Notes under the pieces: generated by a model | Database searches by the model: none | Told to the model about the DNA's origin: nothing | Seen by the model: only the letters and a program-made list of their open reading frames with translations | Position numbers and translations under genes: made by a program | Part shown: piece by piece, positions 7,591 through 16,986 of the stretch | How the letters are laid out: every line of letters starts with the position of its first letter | How positions within the stretch are numbered: the first letter of the stretch is position 1 | Assembly (NCBI GenBank): GCA_964490845.1 | Contig: CAZBED010000002.1 | Coordinates: 1-64,000, forward strand | Direction: 5' to 3' | Source of the DNA: JADJSS01 sp964490845 | GTDB taxonomy: Bacteria > Bacteroidota > Bacteroidia > Chitinophagales > JADIYW01 | DNA length: 64,000 nucleotides

Positions 7591-10500
7591 ATGAGAAGAT
7601 TCATCCCATTGCTGTCGGTTCTATTATTATTGAGCAAACCTGCATTCAGTGACCACCTGATGGGAGGGGAGTTCAGTTATAAATGCCTGGGAGGCAGCAA
7701 CTATGAAGTTTCATTGATTATTTACAGGAATTGCAACAGTACCAATAATAATCTGGATATTGAATCTTTTATCACCGTCTTTGATAAAAACACAGGCGGT
7801 TTTATTTCCACGTTTACAATTCCTCAGCTATCCTCCACACGGATTCCGCTTCCGCCGAGTACGCCTTGTTTTCAGGCGCCACCGGTATGTGTAGATAAAC
7901 TGTTGTATAGGGGGAATGCCACACTGAATGTTCCTCCGAATGGTATCAGGCTGGTGTACCAGCGCTGTTGCAGAAATCCGGGGATATCCAATGTGCCGAA
8001 TGCCGGCAGTTTTGGCAGTACCTATGAATTAACGATACCTCCTGCCTCCACAGCGGCGTGTAACAGTTCCCCTTCGTTTGATAATACGGCACCTAATTTT
8101 ATTTGTGTCAATCAGGAATCTATTTTTGATTTCTCCGCGACGGACCCTGACGGCGATGTACTGACTTATGAGCTTTGTGCACCCAAACAAGGTGCTGACC
8201 TTACAGACCCGGCGCCTACGCAGGCAAGCCCGCCGCCATATCCGACCATTCCATACGGCCCGGGGTTCAGTTTTAATAGCCCGCTCGGTTCGGGAGCACC
8301 GATTACGATAAATTCAACAACCGGACAGCTAAAGGTTACAGCCAACACCGTTGGATTGTATATCGTTGGTGTGTGTGTAAATGAATTCAGAAACAATGTA
8401 CTCATAGGGCAAACAATTAGGGACTTCCAGTTTAATGTTACCGATTGTAAAATTCCGGAAGCAAAACCGGCAGCGATACTCGATCCCGGTTCCATTGGAA
8501 AAATCAATGATTCCACGTACGTATTTTGCTCGTCAAAGACTATCGATTTTCAAAATTTAACAACAGGAACGGTCCTCAATCAGCTTTGGGATTTTGGCAT
8601 CACCGGAAGGACAGACGATACCTCCGATCTGAAAAATCCAACTTTCACTTACACAGATACGGGCGTCTACAAAATTACCTTGATTACCAACAGGGGAACG
8701 GAGTGTGCCGATACAGGCAGAATGTACATAAAACTCAATCCGAAAGTGACACCCGATTTTGTGATGAGCCAGAACAATGTTTGTGCCGGTGTGAAGGTAA
8801 CATTGACAGATGCCTCTTTTTCAGAACTGAACGATATTAATCAATGGAGGTGGAAAGTGGGTATTGATAGCGTCTTTACTCAAAATACATCTGCTTCCAT
8901 TACTACACCGGGCACGTATCCCATTGTGCTGAAGGTAGTAACCACCAGAGGTTGCCTCGGTACAGTCAGCAAATCATTGACAATTGCACCGGGTCCAATC
9001 GCGGATTTCAGCCTAAAGCAGGTTTGTTATGGCATCAGGGCATTGTACACTAACCTGACTACCATCAGCGGCGGAACAGTTTCCAATTACTACTGGAATT
9101 TAGGAAATGGAGTGATAGATTCGGTGAATGTCAATCCGACCACCACATATCCGGTCAATGGAAATTATACAGTGCAGCTGATTGCCGTTTCCAACAATGG
9201 GTGCAGGGATACCGTTGTCAAAAATAGTTCCATTATAGACTCTTTAAAACCTGATTTTTCCTTTCCCGCTAATAATTGTCAGCTCAGCGCCGTTCAGTTT
9301 ACAAATACCTCTACCGGAAATTTTACCGGTTATACCTGGCACTTCGGGGATGCAGGAAATTCAACATCTGCAGCCACCAATCCAACATTCACCTATCCGC
9401 TGGACGGGACTTTTCCGGTGAAACTGATAGTGAATCACGCGATCTGCGGCAAAGACAGTATTCAGAAAAATATCACCATCAAACAAAAACCAACAGTGAG
9501 CCTGCCGTCGGGCGTTTCGTTCTGTAACGGAACCACCGCCACCCTGACTGTTCCCAATACATTTGATTCCATCCGTTGGAATACGAATCAGACGGGGAAT
9601 AGCATCAATGTAAATGGCAGCATAAATCCGATTCGCGTAGATGTGTTTAAGAACGGATGTTCTGCATCTGCATCGGCCACTTTACAACTAAAGCCAAAGC
9701 CAAACGCTGATTTTAGTTTGCGACAGGTATGTTATGGTATAAAGGCCTTATACACGAATCAATCGACCATCTCGAGCGGCAGTATTCCTAAATTATACTG
9801 GGATTTTGGAAACGGCAGCACAGACTCTACAAATACGAATCCTGTCACAGCATATCCGGTTAACGCTAATTATAACGTACAGTTAATTGCCGTATCGGAT
9901 TTCGGATGCAGGGATACCATTGTCAAAGATATTTCCATTATAGACTCTTTAAAACCTGATTTTACCTTTCCCGTCAGCAATTGTCAGCTTAGCCCCGTGC
10001 CGTTTGCCAATACATCTACCGGCAATTATACAGGGTTTAACTGGTTTTTCCGGGATGCAGCCAATAGCACATCTACTGCATCCAATCCCTCGTTCACCTA
10101 TTCGCTGGATGGTACTTTTCCGGTTAAGTTAATTGTCAATCATGCCATTTGTGGCAAAGACAGTATAATAAAAAATATCATTATAAAACCTAAACCAACG
10201 GTTTCGTTGCCTTCTAGCCTTCCATTGTGCAATGGAAGTGTTGCGGTTCTTTCCGTTCCGAATCAGTATGATTCCCTGCGCTGGAATACCAATGAAACAA
10301 CAAATAGCATAACGCTGAACGGAAGTAAAAATCCGGTAAGTATCAGTGTCTTTAAGAATGGATGTACCAACGTAGCTACCACAGCATTAATTATTAAACC
10401 TAAGCCAATTGCAGATTTTGCAACCGATAAATATTGCAGTAACAAACCTACTGCATTCATCAATACGTCTGTGGTTGCCGCACCTGACAGCATAGTATTG

Positions 10501-11373
10501 CATAACTGGAACATCAACGGCGGTGCCTTTGCGGCCCAGCAGAAAGAGCCGGTATTTAATCTGAATCAGATAACAAATTATGATGTACAACTTATTGTAA
10601 TAACGAACGCTGGCTGTAAGGATACTTTCAACAGGGTTTTATCCCTGCGCGATACTTTCATTCCTGATATGATAATCCCCGCATCTGTCTGCTTCCGTAA
10701 CCCGGCCCAGTTTTTTGACAATTCTAAAGGGGATAATATTAGTTATACATGGCTGTTCGGAGATGGTAAAAATTCTACCGTTAAGGACCCGCTACATACT
10801 TATACTACGGAAGGAAACTTTAGCATTCGCTTAACCGTACAGAATAAGAACTGCGGAACAGATAGCGTGACAAAGAACTTTGCGGTATTGCCTCTGCCTC
10901 GTATTACACTGGATGATAGTATTATTATGTGTCCCGGTGAACTGAGAAGTGTTGTGGCGGGCGGAGCTTTTGACAGTGTGTTCTGGAGCAATGGTACTAC
11001 CGTGAATCCCACGACTATTGACGGCACTGAATCACCGGTGACTTTTACAGGATTTAAATCGGGCTGCAAGAGTTCTGATTCTGTCCGAATTGTACTCAAT
11101 TGTGACATTTATATTCCTACCGCATTTTCACCCAATAACGACGGGTATAATGATGTATTTAATTTTATTCCAGTCAATGTGTTGTCATTTGTGTTGCGTA
11201 TCTATAACAGATGGGGGGAGTTGGTTTTTGAAACATCCGATTTGACTAAAAGCTGGGACGGCACTTATAAAGGAACACCTTGTCCGGTGGACAACTATGT
11301 GTATGTAGGAGAGGGAATAAAGAAAGACAACAAGCCCTTTTCCGTTAAAGGAGCGTTTACGTTATTGAGATGA
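7591..11373 (+). CDS. Giant secreted PKD-repeat protein with type B T9SS sorting domain
   Basis: A 1260-residue exported protein. A signal peptide (MRRFIPLLSVLLLLSKPAFS) precedes DHLMGGEFSYKCLGG, an N-terminal module common to large Bacteroidota surface proteins. Then come a cadherin-like FSATDPDGDVLTYELC segment and a series of PKD domains recognisable by W.FGDG-type strands (YTWLFGDGKNST), alternating with short Ig-like modules. The last 90 residues (IYIPTAFSPNNDGYNDVF to KGAFTLLR) are the gliding-motility-associated C-terminal domain that directs export by the type IX secretion system. PorG of that system is encoded at 57.9 kb. Residues 471-940 are two near-copies of one 235-residue unit. 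A role as adhesin or surface fibre is inferred. Confidence 0.92.
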   Translation: MRRFIPLLSVLLLLSKPAFSDHLMGGEFSYKCLGGSNYEVSLIIYRNCNSTNNNLDIESFITVFDKNTGGFISTFTIPQLSSTRIPLPPSTPCFQAPPVCVDKLLYRGNATLNVPPNGIRLVYQRCCRNPGISNVPNAGSFGSTYELTIPPASTAACNSSPSFDNTAPNFICVNQESIFDFSATDPDGDVLTYELCAPKQGADLTDPAPTQASPPPYPTIPYGPGFSFNSPLGSGAPITINSTTGQLKVTANTVGLYIVGVCVNEFRNNVLIGQTIRDFQFNVTDCKIPEAKPAAILDPGSIGKINDSTYVFCSSKTIDFQNLTTGTVLNQLWDFGITGRTDDTSDLKNPTFTYTDTGVYKITLITNRGTECADTGRMYIKLNPKVTPDFVMSQNNVCAGVKVTLTDASFSELNDINQWRWKVGIDSVFTQNTSASITTPGTYPIVLKVVTTRGCLGTVSKSLTIAPGPIADFSLKQVCYGIRALYTNLTTISGGTVSNYYWNLGNGVIDSVNVNPTTTYPVNGNYTVQLIAVSNNGCRDTVVKNSSIIDSLKPDFSFPANNCQLSAVQFTNTSTGNFTGYTWHFGDAGNSTSAATNPTFTYPLDGTFPVKLIVNHAICGKDSIQKNITIKQKPTVSLPSGVSFCNGTTATLTVPNTFDSIRWNTNQTGNSINVNGSINPIRVDVFKNGCSASASATLQLKPKPNADFSLRQVCYGIKALYTNQSTISSGSIPKLYWDFGNGSTDSTNTNPVTAYPVNANYNVQLIAVSDFGCRDTIVKDISIIDSLKPDFTFPVSNCQLSPVPFANTSTGNYTGFNWFFRDAANSTSTASNPSFTYSLDGTFPVKLIVNHAICGKDSIIKNIIIKPKPTVSLPSSLPLCNGSVAVLSVPNQYDSLRWNTNETTNSITLNGSKNPVSISVFKNGCTNVATTALIIKPKPIADFATDKYCSNKPTAFINTSVVAAPDSIVLHNWNINGGAFAAQQKEPVFNLNQITNYDVQLIVITNAGCKDTFNRVLSLRDTFIPDMIIPASVCFRNPAQFFDNSKGDNISYTWLFGDGKNSTVKDPLHTYTTEGNFSIRLTVQNKNCGTDSVTKNFAVLPLPRITLDDSIIMCPGELRSVVAGGAFDSVFWSNGTTVNPTTIDGTESPVTFTGFKSGCKSSDSVRIVLNCDIYIPTAFSPNNDGYNDVFNFIPVNVLSFVLRIYNRWGELVFETSDLTKSWDGTYKGTPCPVDNYVYVGEGIKKDNKPFSVKGAFTLLR
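9001..10410 (+). repeat. Tandem 705-bp in-frame duplication inside the PKD gene
   Basis: Unit 1 spans 9001-9705 and unit 2 spans 9706-10410; both are exactly 705 bp (235 codons) and align without gaps at the protein level. They begin ADFSLKQVCYGI and ADFSLRQVCYGI and share the stretch SIIDSLKPDF and the block DGTFPVKLIVNHAICGKDSI. Each unit encodes two PKD domains plus one Ig-like module. Some nucleotide stretches are identical. A diverged third unit with the same order starts at 10411 (ADFATDKYCSN). Confidence 0.9.
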
Positions 11374-11636
11374 TTAATTTCATAAAACAAGATTTCTTTC
11401 CATATGCTTATTTTTAGACTAAGCAGGATTCCACCATAAAAGGTTCATAACTATTGCTATTTGTGTGTCTAATTGTGACACATGACACTTAAAATTTAAC
11501 ATATGTAAATTATTGCTTTTAATATTTTTTTTGTAACTTCATGTGTAAGAGTAACATTTGATGATTCTGTCTTGATTACTTAGTAATATTTCTTCAATGG
11601 TGGATCTCATTTATGTTCTAATTGAAACCATATAAT

Positions 11637-13769
11637 ATGAAAAAGATGCTATTGATATTGTTTTTTTTCAATCTGCTTCTGGCCGGTTGTAAGAAAAATG
11701 AAGCAGATGTTGATGTGACCTCAGAAAGAGGGTTAGGTGCTTTACAGACACCGGATTCCATCATGGATTTAATTCCGGATGTTGATACCACTGAATTATT
11801 CGCTGAACGGATAGCTCAATGGACTCCGCCGCCATCCTTTTCTTTGGACATGCCGCCAATAAAAAGTCAGGGTGGCGAAGGAAGTTGTGTGGCGTTTGCA
11901 GCAGGCTATGCTGCAAGAAGCTACCATCTGCACAGGGATGCGGGTAATACCTATACAAACGGGGGTGTTTTAGATCAAACTGTAATTTTTAGTCCTGAAT
12001 ATATTTATAACAAGATTAAACTACCCGGAGATTGTAATGCAGGGACTTATGTGTATAAGGCTTTAGATTTATTAAAGACACAAGGAGTGTGTACCTGGCA
12101 GTCCATGCCTTATTCCTCCATAAATGGTTGCACTACACAATCTAACAGCACTCAAAACAACAACGCCGCAATTTTTAAAATAAACTCCTATTACCGGGTT
12201 GGAGACTTGGGTTTAATTAAGAGGATATTGTATAGCAAAAATCCTGTCATCATAGCCGCAAGAATAGACGACGGATTCTGGAGAGACGGAAAATTTGTTT
12301 GGAACGGCAGAAGAGGAAATGATGTTGGAGGACATGCGATGGTGATATGTGGCTGGGACGACTCCAAACAGGCATACAAGGTTATGAATTCCTGGGGTAC
12401 GGGATGGGGATATAGTGGATTTGGCTGGATTGGGTATGATTACCTGGATAATGTATTGCATGGCAGACCAGGTAATTATGAAATCTATGTCATGAAAACA
12501 TCCCCGCTCAACGGATCCGGACTGATAGGTATAACAACCAATTCTTTAACTAATTTAACTGCTACTTCTGTAACATCCGGGGGAAATATATCCTTTAATG
12601 CCACACCATCCATTATCAAACGAGGAATAAGTAGATACAAAAGATTGAATATAGGAATTGGCTCGATTATTTATGATAATGTTTTTATTGATGCCGTAGG
12701 AACGGGACTGGGTACCTATACACTTACTGCTGACAGTTTAACTCCCAATACTACCTATTATGTCCGTGCGTTTGCAAAAACAGGCTGGGGTACCTTTTAT
12801 GGCAATGCCATTAGTTTCACAACACCATCTGTGGTTACACCAACTTTACCTGTTATCACAACAACAGTAAGTTCCATTACAACAACCAGTGCATTAAGCG
12901 GCGGAAATGTGACCAGTGACGGTAATGCTGCGGTGACAGAACGGGGTGTTTGCTATAGCACAACTCCTAACCCAACGACTGCCAGTTATAAAAGAATAGA
13001 TAGTAGTGGCGGTACAGGAAGTTTCAGTAGTTTATTGAACCTACAGTGTGATACGCGATACTATGTACGGGCATATGCCATCAACAGTGTGGGTACAGCT
13101 TATGGTAACGAGATTAGTTTCATAACAGAACCACCAGGTTGCGGAAGTGTTACTGATATAGATGGAAATGTATATCAAACCGTAACCATCGGCACACAAT
13201 GCTGGATGAAAGAGAATCTAAGAACCACCCGTTATCGTAATGGAATAACGATACCAAATGTGACCGATAGTTTAGCATGGGAAAATGACTCAACAGGGGC
13301 ATATTGTTATTTTGAGAATAACAGCAGCTATAATGCAGTAAATGGAAAATTATACAATGGGTATGTTGTTAATAGCAACAAGAATGTTTGTCCGGCCGGA
13401 TGGCATATACCAACTCAAGCAGAATGGAATACATTGTATAATTCTATAGTAAATATTATAGGTGTAGGTTATATGGCAGGCAGTGCTATGAAACAGAGAA
13501 CTTTATGGGATAATTCTACAGGTAATTTTGGTAATAATTGTAGTGGGTTTACAGGTGTTCCGACAGGATACAGAAAATCAAATTGTATAAATTGCAATGG
13601 TTTTTTTGGAATGGGACAGAGTACTTACTTTTGGAGTAAAACTGAGTCTGTTTGTTGCGGGGGTATTATAGAGAATTTTGTAGCAGGGTTAGTATACAAT
13701 TCGGATAATATATATTATGGGAATGAATCCAAAAAGCAGGGTTATTCTATTCGTTGTATTAAGGACTAG
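11637..13769 (+). CDS. Papain-like (C1) cysteine protease lipoprotein with FISUMP tail
   Basis: A 710-residue lipoprotein: hydrophobic signal ending LLLAGC, with lipid-modified Cys18. The catalytic domain shows the papain pattern: Gln78 and Cys84 in KSQGGEGSCVAFAAGY, His233 in GGHAM, and Asn251 in NSWGTGWG. Two fibronectin-III-like modules follow (ends YYVRAFAKTGWGTFYGNAISF and YYVRAYAINSVGTAYGNEISF). From about residue 500 there is a FISUMP domain (DIDGNVYQTVTIGTQCWMKENL, CPAGWHIPTQAEW). ATG at 11637 is preferred over TTG at 11622 because it leaves a standard signal peptide. It probably acts at the cell surface on protein substrates. Upstream 11374-11636 carries no gene. Base composition is more AT-rich than in neighbours, especially in the FISUMP part. 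Confidence 0.88.
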   Translation: MKKMLLILFFFNLLLAGCKKNEADVDVTSERGLGALQTPDSIMDLIPDVDTTELFAERIAQWTPPPSFSLDMPPIKSQGGEGSCVAFAAGYAARSYHLHRDAGNTYTNGGVLDQTVIFSPEYIYNKIKLPGDCNAGTYVYKALDLLKTQGVCTWQSMPYSSINGCTTQSNSTQNNNAAIFKINSYYRVGDLGLIKRILYSKNPVIIAARIDDGFWRDGKFVWNGRRGNDVGGHAMVICGWDDSKQAYKVMNSWGTGWGYSGFGWIGYDYLDNVLHGRPGNYEIYVMKTSPLNGSGLIGITTNSLTNLTATSVTSGGNISFNATPSIIKRGISRYKRLNIGIGSIIYDNVFIDAVGTGLGTYTLTADSLTPNTTYYVRAFAKTGWGTFYGNAISFTTPSVVTPTLPVITTTVSSITTTSALSGGNVTSDGNAAVTERGVCYSTTPNPTTASYKRIDSSGGTGSFSSLLNLQCDTRYYVRAYAINSVGTAYGNEISFITEPPGCGSVTDIDGNVYQTVTIGTQCWMKENLRTTRYRNGITIPNVTDSLAWENDSTGAYCYFENNSSYNAVNGKLYNGYVVNSNKNVCPAGWHIPTQAEWNTLYNSIVNIIGVGYMAGSAMKQRTLWDNSTGNFGNNCSGFTGVPTGYRKSNCINCNGFFGMGQSTYFWSKTESVCCGGIIENFVAGLVYNSDNIYYGNESKKQGYSIRCIKD

Positions 13770-13813
13770 AAACTGAATATTAATAACAAAAACTAATAGA
13801 ATAATACTTTCTT

Positions 13814-15649
13814 ATGAGAAAAATTTCCACTTGTCTTATAACAGCGCTGTTGCTTGTAGCGGGTTGTAAGAAAGATAATTCCACAACAGGTGATGGCGGT
13901 ACGTTTACCCCAGCTTTTATAGCACCTACTTCTCCCGGGTATATTCAAACGAGTTCCAGTATCCTGGTGCTGCATCCGGGAAATACTGTAAATGTAACGG
14001 TGCAATTGTATAAGTCGGACGGAACCTTAAACGCTCCGCAGCCTTTCTTTTTGTGGAGTACGGGCGACAGTTCTGTGGCGACAGTAAATAATGGTTTAAT
14101 TAAAGCTGTCGCAGAAGGAAATACGCTTATTGCCGTTTCAGACAGTGTTCATGGTATTAGTTATGTGAATGTGACGGTAGTGGCATCGTCCGTTGCTATT
14201 CCCAATGATGTGGCATCCATAAGCTATACACAGCCGGTTATTCTCTTGCAGAAAGGGGAAAGCAAATCTTTCAGCTATCGGTTGAATAATAACAGCGGGC
14301 AGCAAGTCTCCGGCAGTCCGGATGCCTTTGTAACGGATCCCGGCAGCGGCATTTCTGTCAGCGCGAACACCATTACAGCCGGGCAGGTGACGGGCAGTTA
14401 TTATGTCTGGGCAATAGTGGGCGGGGATACCATCCATACACCTCTGCAGGTGGTTGTATATGATCCGGCGGCAACGAACGGTCCGGTGAGTATGAATATG
14501 CGTGTCGTGTATGCACCGGTTCAGTTTTGGGATAAAGGTTTGACAGGAAATAAGATACGGATAGAGGTAACGGAGAGTTATGTGGATTCAAGCGGAAGTT
14601 TGGTGATGCGTGTCTTTCAAACATCGCCGGATTATGTTTCCATCCATCAGTCCGGGGTGCTGGGATGGGATGCCAGTGGCAGATTAAAATCGGAATGGTA
14701 TGGCGCGGTAAAATATACCGTCAAATACAAGGATAAACAGGAGAACTTATTTGCCCGGGTTCTTTACCCATTTGCCGGCAAATGGGGGAATGCGGATGTC
14801 AGCATTTGTGTGACCATGGCCGGATACAGGTACAACAGGGTTGATTATTATAGCGGACGAAAGGCATTCTCCAGTAATCAGGTTAATGCATTTATTAAAT
14901 ACTATTTTAAGGGGTGTGAAAATGTAGAGGACTTTCCAGGCATGGAACATCTTTTCTTGTTCGGCGGTACAGATGGTAAGGGGTTGGTTGGTGGCCTGCT
15001 GGGACAATACCCAACAAAAGGGTTTGAGATGTATATAGGAAACTATGTGAAAAAATGCATCATCGGTAGTGGAACAAATATAGAAAAGACAGGCAAGATA
15101 ATCTTTTACGAACCGGATTTGCTTGAGTTTAATTATGGTGGCACTCGTTATCTTTTGAGAAGAGATTCCGGAAAGTGTGAGCCAACGAGACCAATCCAAT
15201 TAGTATCTTTTAATGGTACTATAGATACAATAGAGAGTTATTCTTGCAATCAGAATGTACTTGTACCATACTATGATGATAGGGATAGTCAAGTGTATTG
15301 CAATAGAAGGTATACAAGATTTTTAAGTGATTCAATTAATTTAATAATCTTTAATCCACCAAGGTTTTCTCAAGGATTAGTTTCGTTTGAGGATTTTGAT
15401 GGATTAGATATTAATTGTATTACATATTCAAAACCCGAGATAAATCTTGTTGTACATGGTATAGTAAGAGACGGTTGGGGGCCATGGTGGTTGTATCGTA
15501 GTATTTCGGGCACGATTAAACAAAATAGTGACAGTTCTTATACAATATCGTCAACTTTAACACCATCATTAGAATTATGCCCTCATCCTTGTCCGGTACC
15601 TTATGAAGATTTAATTCCGTTTACAGGAACATTTAGGTGTCTTGAATGA
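13814..15649 (+). CDS. Lipoprotein with Ig-like (BIG2) domain, function unknown
   Basis: A 611-residue lipoprotein: signal ending LLLVAGC with lipidated Cys18, followed by KKDNSTTGDGG. Residues about 50-115 resemble a bacterial Ig-like group 2 domain (STGDSSVATVNNGLIKAVAEGNT). A second beta-rich segment follows to about residue 215. The remainder, with several Cys (CENVEDF, CEPTRP, LCPHPCPVPYED), matches no family I recognise. It follows the papain-like lipoprotein gene by 44 bp and is probably co-expressed. The last 450 or so bases are visibly more AT-rich than the first 1300, suggesting a composite gene. Confidence 0.8.
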   Translation: MRKISTCLITALLLVAGCKKDNSTTGDGGTFTPAFIAPTSPGYIQTSSSILVLHPGNTVNVTVQLYKSDGTLNAPQPFFLWSTGDSSVATVNNGLIKAVAEGNTLIAVSDSVHGISYVNVTVVASSVAIPNDVASISYTQPVILLQKGESKSFSYRLNNNSGQQVSGSPDAFVTDPGSGISVSANTITAGQVTGSYYVWAIVGGDTIHTPLQVVVYDPAATNGPVSMNMRVVYAPVQFWDKGLTGNKIRIEVTESYVDSSGSLVMRVFQTSPDYVSIHQSGVLGWDASGRLKSEWYGAVKYTVKYKDKQENLFARVLYPFAGKWGNADVSICVTMAGYRYNRVDYYSGRKAFSSNQVNAFIKYYFKGCENVEDFPGMEHLFLFGGTDGKGLVGGLLGQYPTKGFEMYIGNYVKKCIIGSGTNIEKTGKIIFYEPDLLEFNYGGTRYLLRRDSGKCEPTRPIQLVSFNGTIDTIESYSCNQNVLVPYYDDRDSQVYCNRRYTRFLSDSINLIIFNPPRFSQGLVSFEDFDGLDINCITYSKPEINLVVHGIVRDGWGPWWLYRSISGTIKQNSDSSYTISSTLTPSLELCPHPCPVPYEDLIPFTGTFRCLE

Positions 15650-15861
15650 GAAGATCTATGAAGAATATGTAAATTGCCTAAATATCATATACTATTATAG
15701 CACTATTTTATTTGCTGTTACTGAATTTCTATCCCGGCACTGCTGATTTTAGCAGATAATCCGTATATTTAGTACCAAAGAATTCAGCTTCCTTTCTGTC
15801 CAGCATCTTCCGTCGGGAAATAGTATTACTCAGCCAATAAAAATCTTACAGTCTAAAAAGC

Positions 15862-16977
15862 ATGGCAAAAAATTTTATCATTATCATTTTAGCCTGCTGG
15901 GTGTTGCTGTTGTATTATAATCAGTTTAAAGAAACCGCCCACGACAAGCCTGTTGTTTTTAATGCTGTACTAACGAAGCAGAAAGATACTGCCCGTTTTT
16001 TGGTGGGCCCTTCCTGCAGTTTCATAGGAACTGTTATGAGCGGTCTTTTTGAAGGTGTGCCTGCAGATACTGAGACAGAAGCAGACTTGGAAAAAATTAT
16101 GGACTTTACGGGATTGCCTGCCCATTTTTCCGTCTGGAACTCAGATAGTGTGAGTAATGCCTGTGCATTCATTGATGGGCTGGAAAATGGACGGTTTATT
16201 GTCTACAACAAAGATTTTTTTGATAGCGTGAGACAGCTAACAAATACCAACTGGTCGGTACTGAGTATACTCGCGCATGAAGTGGCGCATCATTTATCCG
16301 GGCATACTTTAATGAATAACAGCAATGGCCGCATCAATGAGCTGGAGGCAGACAGGTTTTCAGGATTTATACTAAGTAAGATGGGTGCCACCAAAGAACA
16401 GGCATTAGTGGCAATGGAATTATTCGGAGATGAACGTGAAACGGAATCCCATCCGGCAAGAAATAATCGTATGGAGGCTATCTTAGACGGATGGATGAAG
16501 GGGGCGGAAAAAAAAGATACATCTGTTGCAGAGAAAGATAAATCAAGCATACCCGACACTGCGGTTTTGACAATTTCCCTGAGTGAATTAGATAGCTTCT
16601 TTACGAACTGGACGACATTTCAGAACCTGAACAGGTTTGAAAATTACTCAAGATATTATTCCACACAATTTCAGGGAATAAGAAGGGTGTATACGGAAGG
16701 TGCAGCCGGAACAAAATATTGCAACCAGGAACAATGGTTAAAAGCGCGAAAAAAAACATACGGTCAGGCGAAAAACCTGAGTGTGTCCGTTCATAATATC
16801 AATATCGTTGATAAAGATTTAAACGGAATCACATTGAAGTTCACGCAACGCTGGCACTGTGATTTGTACGGCGATATCGGTGAAAAACTGATGAAACTTT
16901 ACAAGAATCCCGATGACGGTCAGATATATATCGTATATGAAGAAATGTTAAACAGCAATCCCCTGGAGAATCCGTAA
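15862..16977 (+). CDS. Membrane-anchored M48-like zinc metallopeptidase
   Basis: A 371-residue protein with one N-terminal transmembrane or uncleaved signal segment (FIIIILACWVLLLYY, residues 5-19). The zinc site is HEVAH (139-143), followed by ELEAD (160-164) carrying the third ligand, as in M48 peptidases of the Oma1/HtpX/BepA type. The C-terminal 170 residues are polar and lack a recognisable domain. The fold order suggests a periplasm-facing peptidase. It has a 212-bp upstream region with a weak TATATTTA box near 15763. The caspase-like gene starts 9 bp after its stop, so the two almost certainly form one transcript. Confidence 0.82.
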   Translation: MAKNFIIIILACWVLLLYYNQFKETAHDKPVVFNAVLTKQKDTARFLVGPSCSFIGTVMSGLFEGVPADTETEADLEKIMDFTGLPAHFSVWNSDSVSNACAFIDGLENGRFIVYNKDFFDSVRQLTNTNWSVLSILAHEVAHHLSGHTLMNNSNGRINELEADRFSGFILSKMGATKEQALVAMELFGDERETESHPARNNRMEAILDGWMKGAEKKDTSVAEKDKSSIPDTAVLTISLSELDSFFTNWTTFQNLNRFENYSRYYSTQFQGIRRVYTEGAAGTKYCNQEQWLKARKKTYGQAKNLSVSVHNINIVDKDLNGITLKFTQRWHCDLYGDIGEKLMKLYKNPDDGQIYIVYEEMLNSNPLENP

Positions 16978-16986
16978 ATATTGTCA

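Noticed and set aside
8166..8516. Antisense open frames within the PKD gene and in other long genes
   Set aside because: They are shadows of real coding frames: no family motifs, and codon pattern follows the sense gene.
11464..11490. GTGTC...GACAC inverted repeat with TGTGACA, resembling a CRP-type site
   Set aside because: Only 5-bp arms, asymmetrical against the TGTGA-N6-TCACA pattern and far (about 150 bp) from the start at 11637; too weak to call.
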